From positions 1-51,442 of the forward strand of contig CAZGFQ010000012.1 of the NCBI GenBank assembly GCA_964525185.1: DNA of 51,442 bases, in the 5' to 3' direction. This DNA comes from JABHGY01 sp964525185. GTDB taxonomy: Bacteria > Fidelibacterota > Marinisomatia > Marinisomatales > UBA1611. The notes under the pieces are model-generated. The model was given only the letters and a program-made list of their open reading frames with translations. It ran no database searches and was not told the DNA's origin. Shown here piece by piece: positions 8,275 through 18,433 of this stretch (position 1 is the first letter of the stretch; the number at the start of each line of letters is the position of its first letter). A program made the position numbers and the translations under genes.

Positions 8275-10131
8275 TTACTTTTCTTCTATTTTAAACAGGA
8301 TAAAATCAATAAATGATAATTGAAGATCAACACCTGTTTGAAGTTGATAAATCCATAATTGCTCATCCTGTGTTGTATTTTCAATATGGATAGCTTCATG
8401 TGGATTCCCCATTAATATTTCTACTTGCGGAAGTGTAAGACCCACTTTTAATCTGGGAGAACGTGCTAGTGCTTGTTCATCCCGTGCAATATTCATTTTA
8501 TTATCCATCCATTTACGTGCTTTATGTTCGTCCAACAATTCGAGTTTTTGTTTTAATTCCGTTAATAATTTTTCATTTTTAGGGCCAATATCTTTAGATA
8601 ATTCCCTTGCCATTTCTAAAGAATAAATTGCTAATTGTATTTCTTCAAAATCATCTACAGTGCTTGCTAGTTCAGCTAGTTGTACTCCCGCTTGGTACTG
8701 CAATGCTTGTATTTCATACTTTAGATCTGAATTCATAGAAAGAGCTTCTCTATAATAGTCCATAGCACGCGAAATAAACGAATACTTTTGAGCTTTTTTC
8801 CCCTTTTCTAGGACGGCATAAGAATGAAATCGGTTTAATTCATTTTTACCCAAAACAGAAAAAGCTGCAACATCTTGCACCAAGGCATATGCATCGGAAT
8901 AATATTTTTCTCTTAATAAGAGTTCAGCACGATTCATCCATTTCCCCGCAATTTGCAAAATGCGGTGATCCAATGTTTTTAAAATAAGGGTATCATTTAC
9001 AACTAAACTCTGAGCAAGTAAATATCGCTCCAATGCTTCTTTTGTTTTTCCTTGACCATCGAGCTCAATTCCTTCATTCATTATTTGATACGGAATCTTG
9101 TAATTACATTTATCAATATATTCTTGAGCCCTATGTCGATTCGCATGATGTGGAAATTGCCCAATGAATTCTCTTAATTCTTTCCGTGCAGTTATATAGT
9201 CTCTTTTATAATAATGTTGCTTTCCTCGGTCTCCGATTGATTTTTGTCCGCCATAAAAAGCAGATAACGTTACATAAACACCATAATTAGCTAAATCAAA
9301 TCTAGAAATCGGAGTCACGTCTGTCTCATCAGAAATACTATTTATTTTTGTATAAGAGTGGCGTAAATCAATCCCAACCGTAAATCGATTCATTTTTCCT
9401 GGATCAATTATATAGCGAAACCCCAGACTCAGGCCCATGGATGTTCCGGACCCGGATGGACTATCATCAAACACTTTATTGTCATTGGTATAAAATTTTG
9501 CACGAGCTAATCCATAAGAATATCTAAAATCTAAAAACCAAGAATCAAATCCTTGCCATAACATATGGGTTGTTACAAGATATTCTGTCATTTTTGGAGA
9601 AAATTTTGTTTTTGTTCCCCAACTAGGATTCATGGCTCCCCACTCTGTATAAGGGACAACAGCTGGCGCTATCAGTCCGCTAGATCGATATGTAATACCA
9701 GAAACAATATCCATCCAATTACTCTTTACTATCTTATTCGCAAAATTGTAAAGAAGTATATCCGCCTCCATACTTGATCCAATCATTTCTGTTATATCGG
9801 GACGGAAATCTTGCACTTCTTCTTCAAACTCGAGCCATTCGTTAGAGTTTAAAGTATTGGCCGATGGATTGGCAAATGATCCTGATAGCTTCCCATTAAA
9901 TCCCAAACCATATCTTATTTCAACTGGGATAAATGTAACAGGGGCATGGAATTCTCTTCCCCTTAATATTAAATCGAGCCAATATCCTTTTTCATATTTT
10001 GACTCCATCTCAAATTTAATTAATCCCCAAAGTAATGATACTTTCTTTTGTTCAGGTGGGACTTCTCCCACTAATATCCCGAAAACCATTAAAAGGCTTA
10101 TTACAATCTTTAGAAAACGACCATGCATCAT
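8275..10131 (-). CDS. secreted TPR protein with C-terminal BamE/SmpA-like domain
   Basis: 618 residues, family not recognised as a whole. A signal peptide covers about 1-22. Residues about 30-300 are beta-rich, with aromatic-alternating strands (GLSLGFRYIIDPG, FTVGIDLRHSYTK) resembling an outer-membrane barrel. Residues about 305-545 form TPR-like helical pairs (YYKRDYITARKELREF, EALERYLLAQSL). The last 60 residues contain LKVGLTLPQVEILMGNPHE, the BamE/SmpA signature of a Gly-x-Thr turn followed by a LMGNP-type motif. It probably acts at the outer membrane. A second ATG one codon later is an equally good start. Convergent with the lptD-like gene and divergent from the DUF4159 gene. Confidence 0.75.
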   Translation of the reverse strand: MMHGRFLKIVISLLMVFGILVGEVPPEQKKVSLLWGLIKFEMESKYEKGYWLDLILRGREFHAPVTFIPVEIRYGLGFNGKLSGSFANPSANTLNSNEWLEFEEEVQDFRPDITEMIGSSMEADILLYNFANKIVKSNWMDIVSGITYRSSGLIAPAVVPYTEWGAMNPSWGTKTKFSPKMTEYLVTTHMLWQGFDSWFLDFRYSYGLARAKFYTNDNKVFDDSPSGSGTSMGLSLGFRYIIDPGKMNRFTVGIDLRHSYTKINSISDETDVTPISRFDLANYGVYVTLSAFYGGQKSIGDRGKQHYYKRDYITARKELREFIGQFPHHANRHRAQEYIDKCNYKIPYQIMNEGIELDGQGKTKEALERYLLAQSLVVNDTLILKTLDHRILQIAGKWMNRAELLLREKYYSDAYALVQDVAAFSVLGKNELNRFHSYAVLEKGKKAQKYSFISRAMDYYREALSMNSDLKYEIQALQYQAGVQLAELASTVDDFEEIQLAIYSLEMARELSKDIGPKNEKLLTELKQKLELLDEHKARKWMDNKMNIARDEQALARSPRLKVGLTLPQVEILMGNPHEAIHIENTTQDEQLWIYQLQTGVDLQLSFIDFILFKIEEK

Positions 10132-10259
10132 TCAACAAAATACCCGCATTTTTCGGTTCACTACAAGAAAAACAGCAAGATGTTTACCTCCTGTTTTTTT
10201 CCTAAATTTACTGATTCACACAGGGAAACTTTTTTCTCTTTCGTGAATTAAATCATTTT

Positions 10260-10907
10260 ATGAAAAAAATATTATTTATCTGCATATTGTTCTTTTCTGG
10301 AATTGGACTTTCACAACAGTTCACGGTTGCTCGTGTTCAGTATAGTGGGGGCGGTGATTGGTATGGAGACCCAAGTAGTCTTCCAAATTTATTATCTTAT
10401 TTAAATGAACAAACTCCAATGAACCCAGCACCAGAAGAAGCTCGTGTCAAATTATCTGATAATGAATTAACCCATTTCCCTTATTTATATATGACGGGAC
10501 ATGGGAATATTCGCTTCACGGATGAAGAAATTATTACCCTAAGGACTGCCTTACAAAATGGTGCCTTTTTACATGCCGATGATAATTATGGAATGGATGA
10601 ATCCTTTCGTAGAGAAATAAAACGTGTCTTTCCAAATAAAGATTTGGTAGAACTTCCACACTCTCATCCCGTTTTTCATTCTTATTTTAATTTGGGCTCT
10701 GGTCTCCCAAAAGTACATGAACATGACGGTAAACCGCCTCAAGCATTTGGATTGTTTGAAGGAGAAAAATTACTTCTAATTTATACCTTTGAATCTGACC
10801 TTGGTGACGGATGGGAAGATGAATCTGTACATAATGACCCTTGGCCTATACGAGAAAAAGCTCTCCAAATGGGTGTAAATATTATTTATTTCGCATTAAC
10901 ACAATAA
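10260..10907 (+). CDS. DUF4159 domain exported protein
   Basis: 215 residues with a signal peptide of about 19 residues. I recognise DUF4159 from F-T-V-A-R-V-Q-Y-x-G-G-G-D-W-Y, the MTGHG motif, F-T-D-E-E, GAFLHADDNYG and the F-R-R-E-I-K-R-V-F-P segment. The fold is thought to resemble class I glutamine amidotransferases, without an obvious catalytic triad. Role unknown. It opens a six-gene overlapping operon (10260-18430); its TAA overlaps the next ATG by one base (TAATG at 10905-10909). Confidence 0.88.
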   Translation: MKKILFICILFFSGIGLSQQFTVARVQYSGGGDWYGDPSSLPNLLSYLNEQTPMNPAPEEARVKLSDNELTHFPYLYMTGHGNIRFTDEEIITLRTALQNGAFLHADDNYGMDESFRREIKRVFPNKDLVELPHSHPVFHSYFNLGSGLPKVHEHDGKPPQAFGLFEGEKLLLIYTFESDLGDGWEDESVHNDPWPIREKALQMGVNIIYFALTQ

Positions 10908-13900
10908 TGTCTATACAAAAAGAACTTCGTAAAGCCCGCTCAACATTAGTCCAAAAAGATTTAGTTGCATTTGGATGGCTTGCAAGTATTTTTATTATAC
11001 TGGATTTGATTCTCGTTATTTATTTGGAATCATTCTTTTATTTTTCAAAAGAAATTAAACTAATGTCTGCATTTATAACATTAGGCTTTTTCGGTTTCAT
11101 CATAGTTTTAGGCGCAGTTTATTATTTATTTATTCATAATAATAAAATCCACCGCTACTCTTGGTCCCATATTGCTCAACTCCTTGGTGATAAAGGCATC
11201 CAGGAAAAACCAGATCGCATTCTAAATGCATTTCAGTTAAGCGAAGATGCAAATCAATCTGAATTAGCAAACGAATATATTTTATCCATAACACACTTAT
11301 TGAAAAAGTTTGACTATTCTACTCTATTGATTCATCAAAAATTATCTCTGTTAAAGCAATGGACAGCTGGAGCCATTATTCTATTTTTTGCTTTATTTTT
11401 AGTACGAGCTGATGAAACTATTCCTGCTGTTTATAGGCTTGCGCACCCAACCACAACATTTAATATACCCAAACCTTTTAGATTAATTAATATGACTGGC
11501 GATGTTCATTTATTAGGAGGTGAATCGTCTGAATTTATTGTTCGATCTGAAGGGAGTAATCCAGATACTGTTTTTGCTATTCTAACACCATACCAGATTG
11601 ACCTAGATTCATTAAAAAACAAAGGGATTACTTTAAAGTCTATTAGACATGATGATGGATTATATCGTTTTAAAATTGAGAATGTGTTTCATGATTATAT
11701 GTATATGGGGTTTGTTCCTGCAGAACATTTTTGGGAAGTTTGGGCAGAAGTTGTGACGGACACACATCAAATATATGTAACAGATAGACCCACATTTGAA
11801 TCATTTACTATTTTAATTAATCCTCCTAAATACAGTGGATTACCATCAGAAACTCAAAAAGGCAACGTTGCGAATATACAAGGATTAAAAGGGTCAACGA
11901 TTCAAATTAATCTTCAATCCAACCGCCATTTGAAAGAATCATATATTCTATTAAATGACACAAAAATAGAGATGAATAATTATGGGAAAAAAGCTGTCGG
12001 GCAATTTAAACTTAATGAAGATGGCCAATTCACTGTTCATTTATTGGATACACGCAATATTTCTAATCGTGATCCAGTCCCCTACCATTTACAAACTATC
12101 CCGGACCATTTGCCTATATTAGATGTGATATCTCCACCGCCGATGGTTGAGTTAGGTAATAATATGAAAATCCCGTTTTATTTAAAGATTGAAGATGATT
12201 TTGGTTTTTCTCAACTCCAAGTTGGATACGAAATAAAAAGGCCCGCCTTTCTTGAGATGGACCCATATGTTTCCATTTTTACGATTTCTGAATTGAATAC
12301 AGACACCACATCACAAGAAATTATAATGGATTGGGATTTATCTGATTTTGCCCTTCTACCCGATGATGAAGTTCACTATCATTTTGAGTTATACGATAAT
12401 GATAATATTTCTGGACCTAAAAAAACTATATCAGGAACCTTTATTGCTCGTCTTCCTTCTTTGGCTGATCTATATGAAACTATGGAAGAAGAACAATCCA
12501 TGGTAATGGATGAAACAGAAGTAAATCTAGAAGCACTTGATGAGCTTCGTGAACAATTGGATCATCTTGAATTAGAGGCTCTTAAAATAGAAGAAATGAA
12601 TTGGGAGCAACAAAAAGAAGTAAAAGAATTGATTGAAAAAGCATCGGAAGAATTAAAGGCACTTGAAAAATTAACTGAAGCTATGGAATCCATTAATTCT
12701 CAAAGTGAGAAACATCAATTATTTTCTGACGATTTGATGGAAAAATTCAAAGAATTGCAGGAGTTAGTTGAAAGCCTTATTCCGGAAGATTTCTTAAAAA
12801 ATATGGCTGACCTAGAGGATGCATTAGAAGAAATGAACATGGAAAAGCTTAAAGATGCCATGGAAAATCTATCTAACAATATGGAACAATTGGAATCTGA
12901 TTTGGATCGATATTTAGATATATTTAAACGATTACAGGCAGAACAAAAAATGGATGAAATCGCCAAAAGGTTAGAGCAATTAACAGAGCAACAAGATATG
13001 TTAGATCAAAATTTGAATCAGGTGCCAGAAAATGCTGATCCGTCCACTTTTGCTCGTATGGAACAAGAAGAACAACGCAATCTTCAAGAATTTCAGTCTA
13101 TTGAATCGTTAATGGAAGATGCTTCCGAAATAATAACACCCTATAGCGAATCTGCTTCAGAATCTCTTAATCAAATGGAAGCATCAGATTTAACGGATGA
13201 AACTGAAAAAGCATTATCACAAGCCATGAAACATATGGGGAAAATGCAAAAAGAAAATGCACAAGAACAAAGTATGAATGCTTTACAAAAGCTTCAACAA
13301 ATGCAGGAACAATTTTCCCATATTCAAAATCAATTTAGGATGGAATCTGTCACTCAAATGACAGAAAAATTCCAAGCCATGATGCAAGATGTGCTTTATT
13401 TATCAAAGAAACAGGAAAATTTGACGCAAGAAGTGAAAGAAACTTCTCGTACATCCCACCGACTCCGCGATTTAACAGCACAACAGCAATTGCTCCTGGA
13501 TCAATTACGCCAAATTATGAACCAAATGATGGAATTATCTCGAGAAACATTTTCAATTACACCTCAGTTAGGGCAATCCATGGGAATGACAGCTGCCATG
13601 ATGGAACAAGCAAAAAGTGAATTAGCGGATAGAAATAAAACAAAAGCTAACACGAGCCAAAACCATGCAATGCAAAGTTTAAATGAAGCAGCATTATCTT
13701 TATTTAACAGTATGAAACAAATGGAAGCTTCTGGTTCAGCAAGTGGGTATGAAGCATTTTTAGAACAATTACAAAAAATGTCTGGACAACAGCAAGGATT
13801 AAACAATCAAGGGATGCAACTTTCATTAGGACAAATGGCTGCAAGTGCGCAACAAAAAATGATGCAACAAATGTTGAAAGGTCAAAAACAGGTTAAAAAA

Positions 13901-14323
13901 TCTTTAGATCAACTAATGGAAGAAATGAAACAATCCGGTGAAGATGGACTGGGTGATTTGTCTGGCTTAGGCAAAGATATGGATGAAGTAATTAAAGACC
14001 TCCAACAAAAACGATTTACTCGGAAGACACAAGATAGGCAACAACGTATTTTATCCAGAATGTTAGATAGCCAAAAATCCATGACTCAACGAGGACAAAG
14101 AGAAGAGCGAAAATCTGAAGTGGCTGATTTCAATGTGCTTTTTAAAGGTCCTGCAGGACTCCCTGGCGATTTAGGACAAAGAAAAAGCCTGGCGCTTGAT
14201 GCTTTAAATCGATCATTAAATTCCGGTTACCCTAAAGAATATCAAAATATGATAAAAAAATATTTTAACACTATTAGTGAAAGTAAAGTTCTTTACGAAA
14301 AGGAAGCAAAAAGTGAAGAATAA
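10907..14323 (+). CDS. DUF4175-like membrane-anchored coiled-coil protein
   Basis: 1138 residues from ATG 10907, chosen because it gives the TAATG overlap with the DUF4159 stop. A longer reading from 10841 would run deep into that gene. Two N-terminal membrane helices (about 22-48 and 54-82) and a third (about 150-170) are followed by a beta-rich extracytoplasmic region (about 175-510). Then comes a very long Gln/Met/Glu-rich helical coiled coil (about 525-1080) with LEALDELREQLDHLELEAL-type heptads. This layout matches DUF4175-family proteins. It may be a periplasmic scaffold or spacer; no enzymatic motif is visible. The next gene starts 11 bp inside its 3' end. Confidence 0.8.
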   Translation: MSIQKELRKARSTLVQKDLVAFGWLASIFIILDLILVIYLESFFYFSKEIKLMSAFITLGFFGFIIVLGAVYYLFIHNNKIHRYSWSHIAQLLGDKGIQEKPDRILNAFQLSEDANQSELANEYILSITHLLKKFDYSTLLIHQKLSLLKQWTAGAIILFFALFLVRADETIPAVYRLAHPTTTFNIPKPFRLINMTGDVHLLGGESSEFIVRSEGSNPDTVFAILTPYQIDLDSLKNKGITLKSIRHDDGLYRFKIENVFHDYMYMGFVPAEHFWEVWAEVVTDTHQIYVTDRPTFESFTILINPPKYSGLPSETQKGNVANIQGLKGSTIQINLQSNRHLKESYILLNDTKIEMNNYGKKAVGQFKLNEDGQFTVHLLDTRNISNRDPVPYHLQTIPDHLPILDVISPPPMVELGNNMKIPFYLKIEDDFGFSQLQVGYEIKRPAFLEMDPYVSIFTISELNTDTTSQEIIMDWDLSDFALLPDDEVHYHFELYDNDNISGPKKTISGTFIARLPSLADLYETMEEEQSMVMDETEVNLEALDELREQLDHLELEALKIEEMNWEQQKEVKELIEKASEELKALEKLTEAMESINSQSEKHQLFSDDLMEKFKELQELVESLIPEDFLKNMADLEDALEEMNMEKLKDAMENLSNNMEQLESDLDRYLDIFKRLQAEQKMDEIAKRLEQLTEQQDMLDQNLNQVPENADPSTFARMEQEEQRNLQEFQSIESLMEDASEIITPYSESASESLNQMEASDLTDETEKALSQAMKHMGKMQKENAQEQSMNALQKLQQMQEQFSHIQNQFRMESVTQMTEKFQAMMQDVLYLSKKQENLTQEVKETSRTSHRLRDLTAQQQLLLDQLRQIMNQMMELSRETFSITPQLGQSMGMTAAMMEQAKSELADRNKTKANTSQNHAMQSLNEAALSLFNSMKQMEASGSASGYEAFLEQLQKMSGQQQGLNNQGMQLSLGQMAASAQQKMMQQMLKGQKQVKKSLDQLMEEMKQSGEDGLGDLSGLGKDMDEVIKDLQQKRFTRKTQDRQQRILSRMLDSQKSMTQRGQREERKSEVADFNVLFKGPAGLPGDLGQRKSLALDALNRSLNSGYPKEYQNMIKKYFNTISESKVLYEKEAKSEE

Positions 14324-16330
14324 AAAAGCTACCTTAATCAACGCGCTTCTTATTACAGTTTTAATAGGACAAGGAACATCGTATAAAGCATCCTTAAAAA
14401 CAGCCCAAATGTTTGAAAGAAAAGGAGATTATAATTCAGCGATCTCCATTTATACTAACCTTTATTCAAAAAATATTAATGATCATCGTGTATTTAGATC
14501 TTTAACAAATGTGTATAAAAAAANNNNNNNNNNNNNNNNNNNNNNNNNNNNNNNNNNNNNNNNNNNNNNNNNNNNNNNNNNNNNNNNNNNNNNNNNNNNN
14601 NNNNNNNNNNNNNNNNNNNNNNNAAAAATATTAATGATCATCGTGTATTTAGATCTTTAACAAATGTGTATAAAAAAAGTGAAAAACTACAAGAAGGTAT
14701 TACTTTTTTTGAAACTCTATATCAAAGTAACCCTCTTAATTTGCAAATTGGATTAACCTTATTTGAGTTTTATTATTTAGATGGTCACAAACAATTATCA
14801 GAAACTACATTATCTAAACTAGAAGCTCAATTTGGTCATTTAGAGCCCTTTTATCGTGGTATATTACAAATTTATATGACTGAGGGTCTTGAAAAAGAAA
14901 TATTATCTTTAGCTAAAAGAGTAAGGCAACATTTCCACCCTACCTTATTTTCACAAGAATTGGGATATTATTACCAAGCACGTAGAGTTTATGACCGAGC
15001 GATGGATGAGTATATTTTATATTTAAGTCAAAATAAAGATCGTGGGTTTTACATATCAAAACGCATATTAAAAATGAGCGATGAGCCAGAATCAAATCTT
15101 ATTATAGAGTCAAAACTAACTCAATCCTCCCATATTCATGAAAGAATTATTTTTATCCTTGCAGATTTTTATTTTAAACAACAACAGTATCAAAAGGCGT
15201 TTCAACTACATGTTCAGTTAGGGGAAAAAACACCAAAAGATATGAGTCGCTGGTTTAAATTTGCGAATCAGCTACAGAAAGAATTAGCCTATTCACATTC
15301 CATTGATGCATTTGAAACTATTTTAAAATATTCAAAAGATTCTCATTTGCGCGGGCAAGCTTTAATTGGATTAGGAAAATCATTTGAAGCTCAAATAACG
15401 CCAGCATTCCACATGAATATTATTGATTATTATTATAATGATAATTTATTCCTAGATACCCCCTTGCATTCAAGAACTCATATTACAAATTCACATTTAA
15501 ATTCAAGCATCACATTTTATGATTCTGTATTAACAGGACACTCATTCTCTAAACAATCTGCACAAGCTTATTATAGATTAGGAGAAATCCATTATCACGT
15601 AAACCAAGATTTTGATAGAGCTTTTAGTCAATATCAATCATCCTTGAAAAACCGACCTAATAAAAATCTTAAAAAAACACTCCAATTACGAATTGCTGAC
15701 ACCTATTTAGCCAAAGGAGATCCACAAAAAGCATTCAAATATATCGATTCTCTCTATGTGCAAAAGCAATCATCCGATATTGAAAATAAACGAATTCTTA
15801 TGGCATTCCATACATTACCCTTGGACTCTGTAATGAAATTCATTGAATCAGCCTTTACTCATATTAATCCTACATCATCGTCTTTTAATGATTTAATGGA
15901 GCTTCGAGAGTTAATACAAACACATTTTACCAAGGGATCAGAAATGGATAAAGAAGCGTTTCAATTATTCGTAAAAGCTGATTTACAAATCCGACAATCA
16001 AAATTGATGGAAGCGATTGAAACGATAAACTACATTCAGGAAATGTTTCAAGAATCATCCATATATCCACTCGCCATATTCAGAAAGTCTCTCGTATTAA
16101 ATCATTTGGGTAAATCAACCGTGGCCTTAAAATCCCTTGGGTTACTAAAAGGAACATTCATTGAAGATCGTGCCATCATTTTATCTGGACAAATTTATGA
16201 GTTAAATCTATCCAACATATATAACGCCCTAGAATCTTATCATCGTATTTTAGATGAATTCCCTAAATCTATTTATTTTCAACCTGTGCGATATCATATT
16301 CGTGCATTAGACGAAAAGATTAAAAGCTAA
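14313..16330 (+). CDS. exported TPR protein (interrupted by a false scaffold gap)
   Basis: The reading starts at GTG 14313 (AGGAAG 7 bases upstream, overlapping the DUF4175 stop). It gives a signal peptide-like VKNKKATLINALLITVLIGQG, then tetratricopeptide helices (ERKGDYNSAISIYTNLYSK). It hits 100 Ns at 14524-14623, then resumes as VYKKSEKLQEGITFFETLY through TPR-like repeats to 16330. The 55 bases before the gap (14469-14523) are identical to the 55 after it (14624-14678), so the two halves are one uninterrupted ORF once the duplicate is merged. True length is about 620 residues. The stop overlaps the next ATG (TAATG). It may be a periplasmic scaffold protein working with its operon partners. 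Confidence 0.85.
14524..14623. other. 100-N scaffold gap, probably zero-length in reality
   Basis: Exactly 100 N. The flanks are a 55-bp exact duplicate of each other, the pattern expected when two contigs that overlap by one assembly k-mer are scaffolded instead of merged. Confidence 0.95.
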
Positions 16331-17580
16331 TGAAACTCATTTTTACACTTCTATTTTCGATGTCACTAACGTTAGGTCAAAAACTACTTATTCCTATGGA
16401 TATAACCCAAAATGATCATTTAAAGGCTTATGGTATTGCTTTTTTAACTCTAAATAAAGATGTTAATGTTGAATGGTTATTGAATTATAGAGATGGTTCA
16501 TTCTTAGTAGACCATTACCCATTTATAGAAAAAGAATGCAGGGTCCGCGGTGTTACTTTCGAAACAGTGGATGGAAATAAAGCATTGTCTATTTATGGGG
16601 AAATTGAACAAAATAATATGGATATTGCTTTATTAGAAAAAGCGCCAAAAGTGGCTATTTATACACCACCAAATAAACAGCCTTGGGATGATGCGGTTAC
16701 TCTTGCATTAACCTATGCAGAAATTCCTTATGAAACATTATGGGATGAAGAAGTATTAACACATGGATTATCTGATTACGATTGGCTTCATCTTCATCAC
16801 GAAGATTTTACCGGGCAATATGGGAAATTTTATCGCAATTATCATAATGCTCCTTGGTATATAAAGCAGCAAAAACAATTTGAAGCCGTTGCAAGAACAT
16901 ATGGTTACTGGTCTGTCCATGAAGAAAAGAAAGCTATCACTCAAACAATTAAATCGTATGTAGGAGAAGGTGGGTTCTTATTTGCCATGTGTTCTGCCAC
17001 AGATTCTTATGATATTTCTCTCTCTTTAGAAAACGTGGATGGGGTCCATTCCGTTTTTGACGGAACACCTGTGGATCCAAAAGTTCAAAGCAAATTGGAC
17101 TATTCTAAAACATTTGCATTTACTCAATTCAAATTATTGACAGATCCAATGGTTTATGAATTTTCTGATATTGATTATCCGCCAAGTCATATTCCAAAAG
17201 TAAGAACAGCAGAATCTGACTATTTTTCCCTTTTTGAATTTTCCGCAAAATATGATCCTGTCCCAACGATGCTAACTCAAAATCATGTAGGTAACGTAAA
17301 AGGTTTTATGGGTCAAACAACTGGATTTGACCGTAATAAAATAAAAAAACATGTTGTCATTATGGGAGAAGACCCAGCTTCAGACCAAGTCAAATATCTT
17401 CATGGTAATTTTGGTAAAGGTACTTTTACATTTTATGGCGGACATGACCCTGAAGATTACCAGCATTTTGTGGGCGATCCTCCAACCGACTTAACTCTTC
17501 ATAGAAATTCTCCCGGTTACAGACTTATTTTAAATAATGTTCTCTTTCCTGCAGCTCGAAAGAAAGAAAGGAAAACATGA
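16330..17580 (+). CDS. exported protein of unknown role with a glutamine-amidotransferase-like region
   Basis: 416 residues with a signal peptide (about 1-16). It begins with an LLIPMDITQNDHLKAYGIAF segment. Proteins with this start are, from memory, often auto-annotated as 'asparagine synthetase B' in Bacteroidota, but neither an N-terminal Cys nucleophile nor an ATP-pyrophosphatase motif is visible, so I do not use that name. Residues about 110-265 (VAIYTPPN, LHLHHEDFTGQ, YVGEGGFLFAMCSATDS) resemble a class I glutamine-amidotransferase-like or ThuA-like fold, with Cys in FAMCSAT. A later GGHDPEDYQHFVGDPP segment is metal-site-like. It overlaps its neighbours by 1 and 4 bp. Confidence 0.7.
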   Translation: MKLIFTLLFSMSLTLGQKLLIPMDITQNDHLKAYGIAFLTLNKDVNVEWLLNYRDGSFLVDHYPFIEKECRVRGVTFETVDGNKALSIYGEIEQNNMDIALLEKAPKVAIYTPPNKQPWDDAVTLALTYAEIPYETLWDEEVLTHGLSDYDWLHLHHEDFTGQYGKFYRNYHNAPWYIKQQKQFEAVARTYGYWSVHEEKKAITQTIKSYVGEGGFLFAMCSATDSYDISLSLENVDGVHSVFDGTPVDPKVQSKLDYSKTFAFTQFKLLTDPMVYEFSDIDYPPSHIPKVRTAESDYFSLFEFSAKYDPVPTMLTQNHVGNVKGFMGQTTGFDRNKIKKHVVIMGEDPASDQVKYLHGNFGKGTFTFYGGHDPEDYQHFVGDPPTDLTLHRNSPGYRLILNNVLFPAARKKERKT

Positions 17581-18011
17581 TAACAATACGAGGTGGGAAT
17601 TTTAATGAATGTGTAAATCTTTCTGAGTCAATCCCAGAATTTGAATCCCCATATAAAATTGAAGAATATCAAAAAAGGTGCCATTTTAACCATTTAGCTT
17701 TAATTGCCGAGATACATCAATCTAAGGTTGGATTCAAGATTGGATATGACAGATTCAACGATGGCAGTTTTTACAGTTGGATGGGTGGAGTGCTCCCTGA
17801 ATACAGACATAAAAATGTCGCAACATCATTAGCGGATTTTCTAGAAAAATGGGCATGTAATAATGGGTATACATCCATAAAACTAAAAACAAGATCCAAG
17901 CATCAAGGTATGATTACCTTTTCTCTAAATCGCGGGTTTAAAATCATTGAACCCATTGAAAAGAAAAATAATTTAGAAACAAGAATATGGATGGAGAAAA
18001 AACTACAATAG
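17577..18011 (+). CDS. GNAT-family N-acetyltransferase
   Basis: 144 residues. The acetyl-CoA binding motif A is visible as WMGGVLPEYRHKNVATSLAD (R/Q-x-x-G-x-G/A position: YRHKNVA), preceded by the strand GFKIGYD and followed by A-C-N-N-G-Y-T-S-I-K-L-K-T. A C-terminal N-R-G-F-K segment is typical of the family. It transfers an acetyl group to an unidentified amine. The start overlaps the previous stop by 4 bp (ATGA). The glycine of the usual RxxGxG/A is replaced by asparagine at one position, a tolerated variation. Confidence 0.82.
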   Translation: MITIRGGNFNECVNLSESIPEFESPYKIEEYQKRCHFNHLALIAEIHQSKVGFKIGYDRFNDGSFYSWMGGVLPEYRHKNVATSLADFLEKWACNNGYTSIKLKTRSKHQGMITFSLNRGFKIIEPIEKKNNLETRIWMEKKLQ

Positions 18012-18430
18012 TGTGGGATCAAAAACAAATATCACTACCACCATTTTCACGGGGATTCCATCTTATTACTCAGGAAATATTGAATCAATACCCAGAAATT
18101 CAAAATATACATATTGGGTTATTACATATATTTATAAAACATACATCTGCTTCACTTACGTTAAACGAGGATGCAGACCCAACTGTTCGCCAAGATTTTG
18201 AGTCTCATTTTAACAAAATGATTCCAGAAAATGCACCATATTACCGCCATACATTTGAAGGATCAGATGATATGCCAGCTCATCTAAAGGCATCAATATT
18301 AGGGTCATCGGTTAGTATCCCAATAACAGATGGGAAATTAAATTTAGGGACTTGGCAGGGAATTTATCTTTGTGAACATCGAAATAACAGTGTTGGTCGA
18401 AAATTGATTCTTACGCTTCAGGGGGAATAA
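18011..18430 (+). CDS. yjbQ: YjbQ/UPF0047 family protein (secondary thiamine-phosphate synthase-like)
   Basis: 139 residues from GTG 18011. An ATG at 17987 would add eight residues and overlap the GNAT gene by 25 bp. The GTG is preferred because VWDQKQISLPPFSRGFHLIT aligns with the usual family N-terminus and it makes a TAGTG overlap. Conserved motifs are HTSASLTLNEDADPTVRQDFE, GSDDMPAHLKASILGSSVSI and GTWQGIYLCEHR. E. coli YjbQ has weak thiamine-phosphate synthase activity; the physiological role is uncertain. Last gene of the operon and convergent with mazG, with 3 bp between. Confidence 0.92.
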   Translation: MWDQKQISLPPFSRGFHLITQEILNQYPEIQNIHIGLLHIFIKHTSASLTLNEDADPTVRQDFESHFNKMIPENAPYYRHTFEGSDDMPAHLKASILGSSVSIPITDGKLNLGTWQGIYLCEHRNNSVGRKLILTLQGE

Positions 18431-18433
18431 TTA

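Noticed and set aside
9565..10246. 70- and 129-residue plus-strand ORFs
   Set aside because: Antisense to the 618-residue TPR/BamE-like gene and its leader; no signal of independent coding.
16330..17580. Asparagine synthetase B assignment
   Set aside because: No Cys2 nucleophile, no SGGxDS ATP-pyrophosphatase motif and a signal peptide is present; the name would be a database carry-over.
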